Shown here: positions 24,757 to 33,626 of the stretch, one piece after another | How positions within the stretch are numbered: the first letter of the stretch is position 1 | Layout: each line of letters begins with the position of its first letter | Notes under the pieces: model-generated | Told to the model about the DNA's origin: nothing | The model's database searches: none | The model's input: the letters and a program-made list of their open reading frames with translations, nothing else | Made by a program: the position numbers and the translations under genes | Source of the DNA: JAHIKV01 sp963733145 | GTDB taxonomy: Bacteria; Planctomycetota; Planctomycetia; Pirellulales; Thermoguttaceae | Length of the DNA: 64,000 bases | Assembly: GCA_963733145.1 (NCBI GenBank) | Contig: CAVTCJ010000005.1 | Coordinates: forward strand, 62,001 to 126,000 | Reading direction: 5' to 3'

Positions 24757-25859
24757 TCAACGCCCTATGGTGAACCCCAGGGCCTCGATCATCCGATAGT
24801 CGTCCTCGGGGGGTTGCCCGCCGGTGGTCAGATAGTCGCCGACGAAGATCGAATTGGCCGGAAACAGCCCTAACGGTTGCAGCGGACCCAGGTGGACCTC
24901 GCGGCCGGCGGCGATCCGCAACTCGCAGCGAGGATTGGCCAGTCGGAACAGGGCCAGCACCTTCAGGCAATATCGCGGGTTCAGGGGAATTCTCCCCTCG
25001 CCCTTTGGAAGATAGGCCGGGGGTGAGGGCGGCAACTGTCTCCCCTCGCCCTTTGGGAGAGGGGCCGGGGGTGAGGGCGGCTCGCCGTCCGCCGGGCGGT
25101 GTCCCGCCAGCGGCGTGCCCGCGATGGGCAGCAGGAAGTTCACCGGCACGGCCTCCACCTCCAGTTCGCCGAGGGTCAGGGCCAGTTCGACCACGTCCTC
25201 GTCCTCTTCGCCCATGCCGACGATCCCGCCCGAGCAGATTTCCAGCCCGGCCCGGCGGACGTTCCGCAAGGTGTCGAGCCGTTCTTGGAAGGAATGGGTG
25301 GTGCAGATTTTCGGATAGTGGCGGCGGCTGGTGTTCAGGTTGTGGTTGATCCGATCGACGCCGGCCAATTTCAGGCGCCGGGCCTGATCGAGCGACAGCA
25401 GCCCGACCGACAGACAGAGTTTCAGCCCGAACCGCTCCTTGATCCGCGGCACGACCGCGGCGAAGGCGTCGATCTCCGCGTCGCTCGGGGCGCGGCCGGA
25501 GATGACCGTGCAATAGGTCTTCGAGCGCCGCTCGGCGGCCATTCGGCGCCGTCGAGCATCTGCTCGGCGGAGGCCAGCCCGTAGCGGGGGATCTCGGCCG
25601 TCGAGACCCGCGATTGCGAGCAGTAGCCGCAGTCCTCGCCGCAATGGCCGCTCTTGGCGTTCAGCAGGAAGTTCAAGTCCACCCGACCGCCGAACCAGCG
25701 CCGCCGCACCCGGTATGCGGCCGCCAACAGGTCGAGCAGTTCCTCGTCGCCGCTCCGCAGGAGGGCCAAGCCCTCTTCGGCCGTCAGCCGATGCCCGCTC
25801 AACACGCTCTCGGCCAGTTCGCGCCAGCGAAGGGCGCTGCTTGTGGTGGATTCTGTCAT
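24757..25859 (-). CDS. bioB: Biotin synthase, one frameshift and an internal repeat insert
   Basis: Radical SAM enzyme converting dethiobiotin to biotin. The N-terminal frame (25859 to about 25550) has the cluster motif GHCGEDCGYCSQS. The second frame (to 24757) has TYCTVISGRAPSDAEIDAFA, INHNLNTSRRHYPKI, AGLEICSGGIVGMGE and NSIFVGDYLTTGGQP. The indel lies near 25545. Between PVNFLLPIAGTPL and LNPRYCLKVLALFRLA about 30 residues (GEPPSPPAPLPKGEGRQLPP and on) come from two tandem copies of the CCCTCGCCCTTTGGGAGAGG repeat; family members have no such insert there. Confidence 0.88.
24997..25086. repeat. Tandem CTCCCCTCGCCCTTTGGGAG repeat inside bioB
   Basis: Two copies of about 45 bp (TCTCCCCTCGCCCTTTGG ... 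GGCCGGGGGTGAGGGCGGC). It is in frame with bioB on the minus strand, translated as PPSPPAPLPKGEGR twice. The same unit is intergenic at 37357-37480. Confidence 0.75.
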
Positions 25860-26162
25860 GCGCTGATGCAGTTTTATTGCCGTGATTTCGACGCAGGCTT
25901 CAGAACCGCCGATAATACAACGTTCCGCGGTGAATCGTCAATCCCGTGCGGCCGCTCGGGGACTGTCCCAATCCTGTTCGGCTCGATTATTGCAGGCGGT
26001 ATGGACGTTAGCAAACACATTGCGTTGCGGGTGGTGCAGTGAATGGGGAGAAGGGAGGCGGGGGGCTTGCCGAGTGAGCAGACGGCTGCAGGCCTTTCAA
26101 CAGTTTCCCGTTCACCAGCGTCAGCGTACGCCGCACGTCTTTCAGCCGCGAATCGCGGGCGC
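25860..26162. other. Gene-free stretch between bioB and the HtrA gene
   Basis: About 300 bp. A lone GGGGACTGTCCCAATCC half-motif at about 25959-25975 is a fragment of the palindrome family. I see no supported gene; a bioB promoter must lie close to 25880-25930 but no clear pair of boxes is visible. Confidence 0.35.
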
Positions 26163-27531
26163 TCAGCGTTGCGCGGTCTTGGCCGGGGCCACCGGCAGAT
26201 AGCCGTAGAGGGTCTCGTTGCCGCGGAGGATGAAGAACTTGACCGGATTCTGCGCGGCGAAATCGGGACGGCTGAGGATGTAGGCCACGTTGTCCAGCGA
26301 GGCGGTTTCCCAAATATGCATGCCCACCAAAATGTCGCCGGGAACGATCCCCTGCTGGGCGGCGGGGCTATTGGGCCGGACCGACGTGACCAGCAGGCCG
26401 CCGCGGTATCGGGTCTGGTGGGTCTTTTGGAACTCGGCGGGCGAGATGGCCTTCAACTCGACGCCCAGCAGGTCCCAGGCGGGCTGATCCGCCGACTTCA
26501 CCTGCCGGGTGGCCCCGCCGAGCGTGAGCTTCAGTTCCAGCGGATTTCCGTCCCGCCGCACGGCCAGCCGGAGTTGCTCGCCGGCCGTGTGGCCGAGCAT
26601 CGCCCGCTGAAAGTCCAGCGGCCGGGAAATCTCGGCGTCGCCCACGGCCAGCACCACGTCGCCGGCCCTCAGTCCGGCTTCGGCGGCGGGGCTGCCCGGC
26701 TCGACCGCGCCGACGATCATCCCCTTTACCGACGGCGCCGGGCTGGGCGACGACTCCATGCCGATCCAGGTCTTTTCGGCGTTGCAGGCGGCCAACATCC
26801 CCACCGCCACGCGCATCACCTTGTCGATGGGAATGGCGAAGCCGATGCCCTGCGCCGGCACGGACGGCCACGTTGATGCCGATCATCTCGCCGTCGATGT
26901 TCAGCAGCGGTCCGCCGCTGTTGCCGGGGTTGATGCTGGCGTCGGTTTGAATCAGGTCCTTGTAGAACTGGGCGTCGTTGACCTGCACCGCGCGATGCAA
27001 GGCGCTGACGATGCCGCGGGTTACGGTGTGCTCGTAGCCGTAGGCGTTGCCCACGGCGATCACGGTCTCGCCGGTCATCAGGTCGGAGGACGTGCCCAGC
27101 GGGATCACGGGCAGCGCGTCGCCGGCGTCGATCTTGATGATGGCCAGGTCGGTCTCCATGTCGCGGGAGACCAGTTTGGCGATGTGGCTTTGTCCGTCGG
27201 CCATGGTGACGTGAATCTCGCGGACGCCGTCGACGACGTGATAGTTGGTCACGATGTAACCGCGGGAATCGATCAGCACGCCGGTGCCCATGCCGTTAAC
27301 GCGCCGGGCGGAATCGACCTCGGTCGCCTGGCCGGCCGGCAGGGCGATGGTTTTCTCGCCGCGGATGTTGACCACCGCCCCACGGGCCCGCTGCACCGCT
27401 TTGACGATCGGCGAGTTGCGCAACTCCGACGCGTCGGCCCAAGCCGCCAGCAGACAACAACCAAGCGAGATGCATAAGGCCCAAGCGAGCCGGGCGCGGG
27501 ATCGAGCGGGACGCGCGGAATTATCGGTCAT
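26163..27531 (-). CDS. HtrA/DegP-like serine protease with PDZ domains, one frameshift
   Basis: Periplasmic quality-control protease. Signal peptide ARLAWALCISLGCCLLAAWA, then the trypsin-like domain with TNYHVVDG (His), DLAIIKIDAG (Asp) and SINPGNSGGPLLNIDGE (Ser). After an indel near 26865 the sequence resumes AQGIGFAIPIDKVMRVAVGM and gives two PDZ-like domains (GSPAAEAGLRAGDVVLAVGD and NSPAAQQGIVPGDILVGMHI). ATG 27531 directly precedes the signal peptide. All catalytic residues are present, so the enzyme is probably intact in the organism. The last PDZ is variant. Confidence 0.85.
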
Positions 27532-27872
27532 GGGATGTCCGTCGCAGGTGTTGGGCCGTTTAGGGGTGAGACCATCGCCTCGTGGTCGTCGCGCGGTTTC
27601 GAGCACCGCGCGGAAACGTCCAACCCGCGCGTATGCACTGAGACTTTTGATAGATCGGCCCGGTATAATCGCTTGCTTGATCCCCTACGATATTACCCGC
27701 ATAGTTTGCCCAGTTTTAAGCGCGTGAAACCGGGCAAGATTGGGGTGGCGCGATCACTCCCGCACTGTGAATTTGTTTGAGGGAGGCGACTCCGGTCGGT
27801 GATTTTGCGATGAAAATCAGCACCTCTGGCGGGGGTTCGCTTCGCTTGACCCACCCCACTTTCCGGCGGCCC
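27532..27872. other. Gene-free stretch upstream of the HtrA gene
   Basis: About 340 bp. It holds a half copy of the CGCTTCGCTTGACCCACC palindrome at 27836-27864 next to the lipoprotein stop. Short frames show no family features. The HtrA promoter is expected here on the minus strand. Confidence 0.35.
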
Positions 27873-28380
27873 TCAGTCCGCGATCAAATCCGGCGGAGTC
27901 GGTTCCGGAATTGGCGAAACGGAGTCGGAAAGTCCTTTTCCAGCGGCCGTCACCGCAGACTCCGGATGGGCTTCGCTCGTGGGGTATTCAAGCGGATCGG
28001 GAATCTGTTCGATCGTCGCGGCTTTATCCGATCGGCTAAATGTGCCGGGTTCATCGGAATCACCGTGACCGGACAGCCGGGCGGCGAGTCTGATAGCCCC
28101 TCCGCCGGAGACGCCATCGCAAGAGTTCCGGCTGGGGCGGGGGCTCCTCGACGGCTGGTTCGTGGCGTTTGTCCGATTTGTCCGCCGCCAACGGGAGTCC
28201 CGGGAGGTTTTCGCACTTCACCGACCACTGGCCCCGGATGATGAATCCGCGTCCCGTCCTATGGAAGGTGCATCCCGCCGCGGACGCCAGCACAAAGCAG
28301 GCCGCGAGGACGAAAAAGAGCGCGTTTCTCGACCAATGTCGACACGAGGCAATCCCCCCCGATTTTTGCCCGCCCGACAA
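27873..28380 (-). CDS. Small planctomycete lipoprotein, two frameshifts
   Basis: TTG start at 28380, hydrophobic signal NALFFVLAACFVLASAAGC with lipobox SAAGC, then HRTGRGFIIRGQWSVKCENL, a motif seen in short planctomycete lipoproteins. The frame shifts near 28110 (into AMASPAEGLSDSPPGCPVTV) and near 28010 (into IEQIPDPLEYPTSEAHPESA), ending SVSPIPEPTPPDLIAD at 27873. Composition, proline and glutamate rich, fits a surface tail. Function is unknown. Confidence 0.55.
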
Positions 28381-28403
28381 GTGGACCGCCAGATCTCGTT
28401 TAG

Positions 28404-28525
28404 CCCGGATTATTCATAAACACGAAGGAACATTGTCATTCTGAGCGCAGCGAAGAATCTGGGCTGTTTGCGGCGCATCGGAGATCCTTCGCTGCGCTCA
28501 GGATGACGTTTATGAATAATCCGGG
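28404..28525. mobile_element. 122-bp element with CCCGGATTATTCATAAAC ends, copy 1
   Basis: Perfect 18-bp terminal inverted repeats CCCGGATTATTCATAAAC / GTTTATGAATAATCCGGG, flanked on both sides by TTAG. The interior is another imperfect hairpin (CATTCTGAGCGCAGCGAAGA / CCTTCGCTGCGCTCAGGATG). By eye it is identical over all 122 bp to the copy at 45049, so it moved recently. No coding capacity; the mobilising transposase is not in this window. Confidence 0.85.
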
Positions 28526-28563
28526 TTAGCAGGTCGTAGGTTATGCTTTGGCATAACAAAAGC

Positions 28564-28768
28564 GGTACCGTTCACAGGGGACTGTCCCAATTTTCGCGGC
28601 ACGAGGGACGTAGCCCCGCGAATGAGCTTTGCCGCCGCGAAAATGGGACTGTCCCCCTGGAGTGGTGGGAGGGGGACAGGTCCATGTTTTCGGCCCACGG
28701 ATTATCGATGAAATTACGTTTTCCCGCCGAAAAATGGACCAGTCCCCTGCCGCTCCGTGAACGGTTAC
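28564..28768. mobile_element. 205-bp MITE with IS66-type ends, copy 3
   Basis: Starts GGTACCGTTCAC (two changes from GTAACCGTTCAC) and ends GTGAACGGTTAC. Flanked by perfect 8-bp repeats ACAAAAGC (28556-28563 and 28769-28776). The interior matches copies 2 and 4 in order and orientation. The stretch 28777-28991 holds no supported gene. Confidence 0.9.
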
Positions 28769-28991
28769 ACAAAAGCGTTACGGGCCAACATGTTATACCA
28801 TTAGACTTTAGGATTGAGGAAACATCCTCAATGTTTTTCTGGCGATAATCGGAACTTACGTCGTCACAATTGGTTGCGGCTACGCCGCGCTAGGCTGAAG
28901 CATAACCTACAGGCTACCGCGCTTCATATTGGGCAGGATCGGCAACCGGCAGGCGGATTATTAGGCATAACCCGCAAAGTCGGTGTTTTCG

Positions 28992-30227
28992 TTACTCTTG
29001 CCCGGTGGCCAGATGCAGGGCGATGCGACATGCCCGGCGGAACTCGTCGAGATTGAGCCGCTCGGAGGTGGTGTGGACGTTCTCCTGGCCGCAGCCGAGG
29101 GTGACGGTAGGCACGCCGCGGACGGTCATCCAGTTGGCGTCCAGCCCGCCGTTCGAGACCGCCCGGAGGGGATCGCCGCCGCAGGCCGCCACCGCTTCCT
29201 CGGCGGCGAGTACGCACGGCTCGTCGTCTCGCAGGCGGAACGATTCGTAGTCGAGTTGCCCGTCGATCTGCACCTCGCCGCGGACACCTTCGACGTTGCG
29301 GACGCTGCGGGCGGCCTTCTGAAACGCCCGTTCGATCGCCCGGATGATGCGGCGGCGAAAGACGGGATTGTGGCTCCGGGCCTCGGCCTTGATGAGCACC
29401 TCGTCGGTGACGACGTTGGTCGCCTGGCCGCCGTGGATGACGCCGATGTTGCTCGTGCCGGTCCGGCCGTTCTTTTCGATCCGGCCGTGCCAGCCCTCGC
29501 GGTGCAACTGGGCGATGGCCAAGGCGGCGATGGCGATGGCGCTGACGCCCCGCTCGGGCGCGACGCCGGCGTGGCTCGCCCGGCCGACGACGCGGATGTC
29601 CATCCGATAACCGCCGGTGGCGGCGACGGTGATTTTCGAGGCCGGGCCGCCGTCGAAGTTGAACGCCAGCCGCGGATTGCCGAGCAGCGACAACCGGCCG
29701 TACCGCGCCCGCGCAAGCCGATCTCCTCCTGCACCGTCCAGAGAAAGGTCAGGGGCGGGTGCGGCAGCCCGCGGCGGAGAATCTCCAGAGCGGCCGAGAG
29801 GATCACCGCCGTGCCGGCTCGATCGTCGGCGCCGAGGCCGGTGTTTTTGTCGGCGGGCACGACGCATCGGCCGCGGCGCACCGGCCGCGTCCCCTCGCAG
29901 ACCGGCACGGTATCGACGTGAGCCATCAGCAATCGCCTTTTGCCGGGCAGAGTGCCCGGCAGACGCAGAACCAAATTGCCGGATGGGAAAAAAGGGGACA
30001 GATCCAATTTGCCGGAACGGCCCTTCGGGCGCTTCGCACAAATTGGCCCCGTCCCCTTTTCTTGCGCAGGCGCACCGTCGGATCGCACGCGCGTTTCTCG
30101 GCGCGCCGGCCTCGGCCAACTGCGCGGCGATGAACTCCATCACCTTGCCTTCCCGGCCGCTCACCCCGGGAATGGCCATCAGTTTCATTACCAGCGTTTC
30201 GGCGTTCTTCAGAGTTGCGGCGTTCAT
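28992..30227 (-). CDS. M20-family (peptidase T-like) metallopeptidase, frameshifts and repeat insert
   Basis: Zinc aminopeptidase of the PepT-like group. Start MNAATLKNAETLVMKLMAIP, GVSGREGKVMEFIAAQLAEA. The middle third (about 30000 to 29720) reads in another frame: LLMAHVDTVPVCEGTRPVRR, GLGADDRAGTAVILSAALEI and VQEEIGLRGRG, carrying the metal ligands. The end (VVGRASHAGVAPERG, TTSERLNLDEFRRA) is back in the first frame. The first shift coincides with an inserted palindrome (29987-30061), read as KGTGPICAKRPKGRSGKLDL. Frames return near 29715. Confidence 0.8.
   Translation of the reverse strand: MNAATLKNAETLVMKLMAIPGVSGREGKVMEFIAAQLAEAGAPRNARAIRRCACARKGDGANLCEAPEGPFRQIGSVPFFPIRQFGSASAGHSARQKAIADGSRRYRAGLRGDAAGAPRPMRRARRQKHRPRRRRSSRHGGDPLGRSGDSPPRAAAPAPDLSLDGAGGDRLARARYGRLSLLGNPRLAFNFDGGPASKITVAATGGYRMDIRVVGRASHAGVAPERGVSAIAIAALAIAQLHREGWHGRIEKNGRTGTSNIGVIHGGQATNVVTDEVLIKAEARSHNPVFRRRIIRAIERAFQKAARSVRNVEGVRGEVQIDGQLDYESFRLRDDEPCVLAAEEAVAACGGDPLRAVSNGGLDANWMTVRGVPTVTLGCGQENVHTTSERLNLDEFRRACRIALHLATGQE
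29987..30061. repeat. GGGGACAGATCCAATTTG palindrome inside the M20 peptidase gene
   Basis: Same subfamily as 19381-19444 and 21773-21848 (GCCGGAACGGCCCTTCGGGC loop). It lies between residues about 55 and 80 of the peptidase. Confidence 0.75.
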
Positions 30228-30329
30228 TGCGGATCGGCTCCAGGCGGGTAATGTTTGAATAGGAAGCCGTTGATTGTATCAGAAACAACGCTGGTTGGCA
30301 TCCATAAAATGAAGTACCGAGTTGGTAGA

Positions 30330-31450
30330 TTAGAGTCGGACCACCATCGTCCCGCTCAGGCGGCGGATCAGACGCCGCATTTCCAGGACGCTCAGCGTGG
30401 AGAGGACCTGCGGCGCGGTCAGGCCGCTCGCCGCGATGATGCCGTCGATCGGTGTGGCCTCGCCGCCGATCGCCGAAAGGACCTGCTGCTCCGGCTCGTT
30501 CAACAGCAATTCGGCGGGATGATGTATCTCCCGGCCGTCGTCACGGGCGCGGCCTCGACCAGCGGGCCCAGCTCCTCCAGCACGTCGTCGGCCGATTCGA
30601 CCAGCCGCGCCCCGTCGCGGATCAGCCGGTGGCAGCCGCGCGACGTGCGGCTATCGACGTTGCCCGGCACGGCGAACACCTCGCGGCCCTGCTCCATGGC
30701 GTGCCGGGCGGTAATCAGCGCCCCGCTCCGGTCGGCTGCCTCGACCACGATTACGCCCAGCGACAGGCCGCTGATGAGCCGGTTCCGCTGCGGGAACATG
30801 CCGGCCAACGGCTCCCCGCCCGGCGGCGCTTCGCTGACCAGCGCCCCGTGGGCGGCCACTTCCTCGGCCAGCCGGTCGTGTTCCGGCGGGTAGATGTTCG
30901 TCACCCCGGAGGCCAGCACGGCGATGGTCCGGCCGCCGGCGGCCAGCGCGCCGCGGTGCGCGGCGGCGTCGATGCCCCGGGCCAGACCGCTGACGATGGT
31001 CAAGCCCGCCCGGGCCAGCGAGCCGGCCAGCCGCTCGGCGGTCCGCAGTCCGTATTGCGTGCCGTGCCGCGTGCCGACGATGCCCACGGCCAGGGCGTCG
31101 TCCGGTTTCAACGCGCCGCGGACGAAGAGCACGCCGGGCGGATCGTGAATCTCGCGCAACGCTCGCGGGTAATCGGGATCGGACTCGACGAGGATCTTGA
31201 TGCCGCGGCGCCGGCAGAGGTCGATTTCCGCCTGCACGTCGAGTTCGTGATCGGCGTCGGCGATTTTCCGCACTAGTTTCGGTCCGACGCCCTGCACCTC
31301 GCGGAGTTCGCTGGGCGCGGCGGCCAGCACGGCCCGCGCCGAGCCGAAACGCTCGATCAGCGCCTTGCGGATACGCGGGCCGACGCCGGAGATCATGGAG
31401 AGGCGGAGCGCGTCGAGCAGGCTGTCGTTCGGCTCGGAAGACTCTTCCAC
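30330..31450 (-). CDS. dprA: DNA processing protein DprA, one frameshift
   Basis: Loads RecA on incoming single-stranded DNA in transformation. HhH-like N-terminus (LSMISGVGPRIRKALIERFG, VQGVGPKLVRKIADADHE), Rossmann core AVGIVGTRHGTQYGLRTAER and VSGLARGIDAAAHRGALAAG, then the C-terminal winged helix PEQQVLSAIGGEATPIDGII with LTAPQVLSTLSVLEMRRLIR. The last part is in a different frame; the indel lies near 30520. GTG 31450 is the likeliest start because upstream residues overlap the RelE gene and are non-native. Confidence 0.85.
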
Positions 31451-31490
31451 GGTAATCAAATCCTCCCGGAAACTCGGGAAACAGTGCGAT

Positions 31491-31772
31491 TCAGTACACC
31501 TGATCGTGGGTTCCCAGCGATTCGAGAAGAATCGCCTCTTGGCCTTCATGCTGGACGAATTGGAACACGATTCTCAGATCGTATCCGAAGCTGCACGCCC
31601 AGGATCCCTCAAAACCGCCCTTGAGCTTGTGGGTTTTCAGTTGGGGATGGAAGACATCTTGCTCCATCTGCACCAATGCCGCCCGAAGCGATTGGGCTGC
31701 TCGGCTATCACTCTTCCGCAGCCGTTTGGCGTCCCGCAGGAAAGCGCGAGAGCGGATGAGCAGCCGTTTCAT
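31491..31772 (-). CDS. RelE/YafQ-family toxin
   Basis: 93-residue mRNA interferase-like protein: MKRLLIRSRAFLRDAKRLRK, LKTHKLKGGFEGSWACSFGY, DLRIVFQFVQHEGQEAILLE and SLGTHDQVY. The HKLKG...W.CSFGYDLRIVF and GTHDQVY signatures are typical of YafQ-like toxins, with the C-terminal His as catalytic candidate. The start overlaps the antitoxin stop as ATGA. Confidence 0.85.
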   Translation of the reverse strand: MKRLLIRSRAFLRDAKRLRKSDSRAAQSLRAALVQMEQDVFHPQLKTHKLKGGFEGSWACSFGYDLRIVFQFVQHEGQEAILLESLGTHDQVY

Positions 31773-31996
31773 GAGTTTATCTCATCCCAGAGTTCCTCGG
31801 CCGTGACGGGCCGACACAGCCCAGCGGCAAACTCGCGTCTGGCCTCTTGGACATTTGCCAAGACGTGGCTCCGCCCTTGTTCCGCCAGTCGGTGCGAAAT
31901 AATATCGACCAAGGTGTACTGCTCCTCGGGAGACAGCGAGCCGACTGCATCTAGCACGTCCCCGAAACGGACGGGTTCACTCGTTTGGGCGCTCAT
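31769..31996 (-). CDS. Antitoxin of the RelE-type pair
   Basis: 75-residue acidic protein with LDAVGSLSPEEQYTLVDIIS, HRLAEQGRSHVLANVQEARR and EELWDEINS. The pattern 'LSPEEQ..LvdiI..RL' plus EARREF and the acidic end are those of small antitoxins that precede YafQ-like toxins. It is encoded upstream and overlaps the toxin by four bases. Confidence 0.8.
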   Translation of the reverse strand: MSAQTSEPVRFGDVLDAVGSLSPEEQYTLVDIISHRLAEQGRSHVLANVQEARREFAAGLCRPVTAEELWDEINS

Positions 31997-32254
31997 GGTA
32001 TTATCTCCGCTCCACCGGCGTCTCTAAGCGCATTTTAACCGCCAGTGCGACAGGCCGTCAAGCCCCTGCCCGGACAAGCTAGTGCTTTGGAACAGCTCAA
32101 TTTTGAGCTAGGCCAACTTGAGTTGCGCAGGTGGGGGGCTGCACGCACCAATCATTCCTCTCGTCTCAAATATATCATGCTGGGAATCCATTCATGCAGC
32201 TTGTCTTGAAGCCGGCCGGATATGTCGTTGGTAGCCATATACACTCACTCCGCT

Positions 32255-33562
32255 TCACAATTGATTCAGTTCGGCCTGGATTACCTCCAGGGCAACATTA
32301 TCAATGAGGTCCATGTGTCCTAAGCAACTCGGCAAGATGAAAACCGGGCGTTCGTTTCTTGCCTTTTTGTCGTGCATCATCATTTTGAGAAGTAGTTGCG
32401 AATCGAGCCTTGGCGGCTCCACCGGCAGGCCGAAGGTTTGCAGCAGCGCGCGGAGCCGGTGGGTGAATGAAGCATCGACGCGGCCCAGGCGCTCGGCCAG
32501 CCGCGCGGCGAGGACCATGCCGATAGAGACCGCCTCGCCGTGCAGCAACGGGCCGGCGGTGACGTACGGAGTACGAAGTACGGAGTACGGAGCGGCTTGC
32601 CGGTCTGGGAGTGGAGAATCCCTATTCCCAGGTTCGCTGTCCATACTTTTTACTTCGTACTCCGTACTTCGTACTTCGGACTCCGTGTTTTGTGCTCCGT
32701 ACCGCGTGCTGTCGTCTGCCCAATGACCACTGAACACCGAATCCTCATCCGCCCTCACCACCGGTCCCTCTTCCAGAGGGAGAGGGGAGAGCATTTCATA
32801 CGCGTGGCCGAACGTATGGCCGAAGTTCAACGCGGCGCGGATGCCGCGTTCGTCCCGTTCGTCGCGCTCGACAATCTCGGCCTTAAAACGGCAACAGCGC
32901 GAAATGACCTGAATCAATACGTCTTCATTTCGCCCAGCGATGGCGGCGGCGTTTGCCTCGAGATACGCGAAGAACTCGGCGTCGAGGGCCGCCCCGTATT
33001 TCACCGCCTCGGCCAGTCCGGAGCGAAATTCCCGCTCGGGCAGCGTGCCGAGCACGGCGACGTCGATCAACACGCCCAGGGGCTGATGGAACGCGCCGAC
33101 GATGTTTTTCGCCTCTGGCAGATCGATGCCCACCTTGCCGCCCACGGAACTGTCCACCTGGGCCAGCAGCGTGGTGGGCACTTGCAGGAGCCGCAGCCCG
33201 CGGGCGAAGGTGGCGGCGATGAACCCGGCCAGATCGCCCACCACTCCGCCGCCGACCGCCGCCACGACGCTCCGCCGGTCGGTGCCCAGATCGAGCAGCC
33301 CTTGCCAGAGACTCAGGGCGACCTCGGGCGATTTGCTCTCCTCGCCCGGGGGAACGACGATCACATCGACCTTGATGTCCCGCTCACCAAGCGTCTCGGC
33401 CACGCGCAGGGCATGGAGCTTGTGGACGTTTTCGTCGGTTATCAGCACGACGTGCGACGTTTCGGCCCGCTCGGCGACGAACCGGCCGACGTCGGCCAGA
33501 TTGCCCGCGCCGATCTCGATGTCGTAGCTTCGCTCGGCGAGGTCGATGCGGATGGTTTGCAT
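32255..33562 (-). CDS. aroB: 3-dehydroquinate synthase with a 75-residue repeat-derived insert
   Basis: Second enzyme of the shikimate pathway. NAD site AVGGGVVGDLAGFIAATFAR, LLAQVDSSVGGKVGIDLPEA, and the zinc ligands in GHTFGHAYEM (residues about 247-256) and LLHGEAVSIGMVLAARLAER (from about 337). These two motifs are normally separated by only a few residues. Here about 75 residues lie between them (STRYGAQNTESEVRSTEYEV and on, to AAPYSVLRTPYVTAGP), encoded by CGGAGTACGAAGTACGG-type repeats with the frame kept. At 435 residues it is longer than the usual 350-370. Confidence 0.9.
   Translation of the reverse strand: MQTIRIDLAERSYDIEIGAGNLADVGRFVAERAETSHVVLITDENVHKLHALRVAETLGERDIKVDVIVVPPGEESKSPEVALSLWQGLLDLGTDRRSVVAAVGGGVVGDLAGFIAATFARGLRLLQVPTTLLAQVDSSVGGKVGIDLPEAKNIVGAFHQPLGVLIDVAVLGTLPEREFRSGLAEAVKYGAALDAEFFAYLEANAAAIAGRNEDVLIQVISRCCRFKAEIVERDERDERGIRAALNFGHTFGHAYEMLSPLPLEEGPVVRADEDSVFSGHWADDSTRYGAQNTESEVRSTEYEVKSMDSEPGNRDSPLPDRQAAPYSVLRTPYVTAGPLLHGEAVSIGMVLAARLAERLGRVDASFTHRLRALLQTFGLPVEPPRLDSQLLLKMMMHDKKARNERPVFILPSCLGHMDLIDNVALEVIQAELNQL
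32552..32785. repeat. CGTACTCCGTACTTCG repeat block inside aroB
   Basis: Runs of GTACGGAGTACGAAGTACGG at about 32564-32592 and TACTTCGTACTCCGTACTTC at about 32648-32680 form an inverted pair around 55 bp. The same units are intergenic at 61068-61163 and 62930-62985. They are translated in the aroB frame with no stop. Confidence 0.75.
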
Positions 33563-33626
33563 GGGATCGTAATCAAGGCAAATCTCCCGGCGTGGACGCC
33601 GGGGCTAAACGAGAACTGCGGGCATT

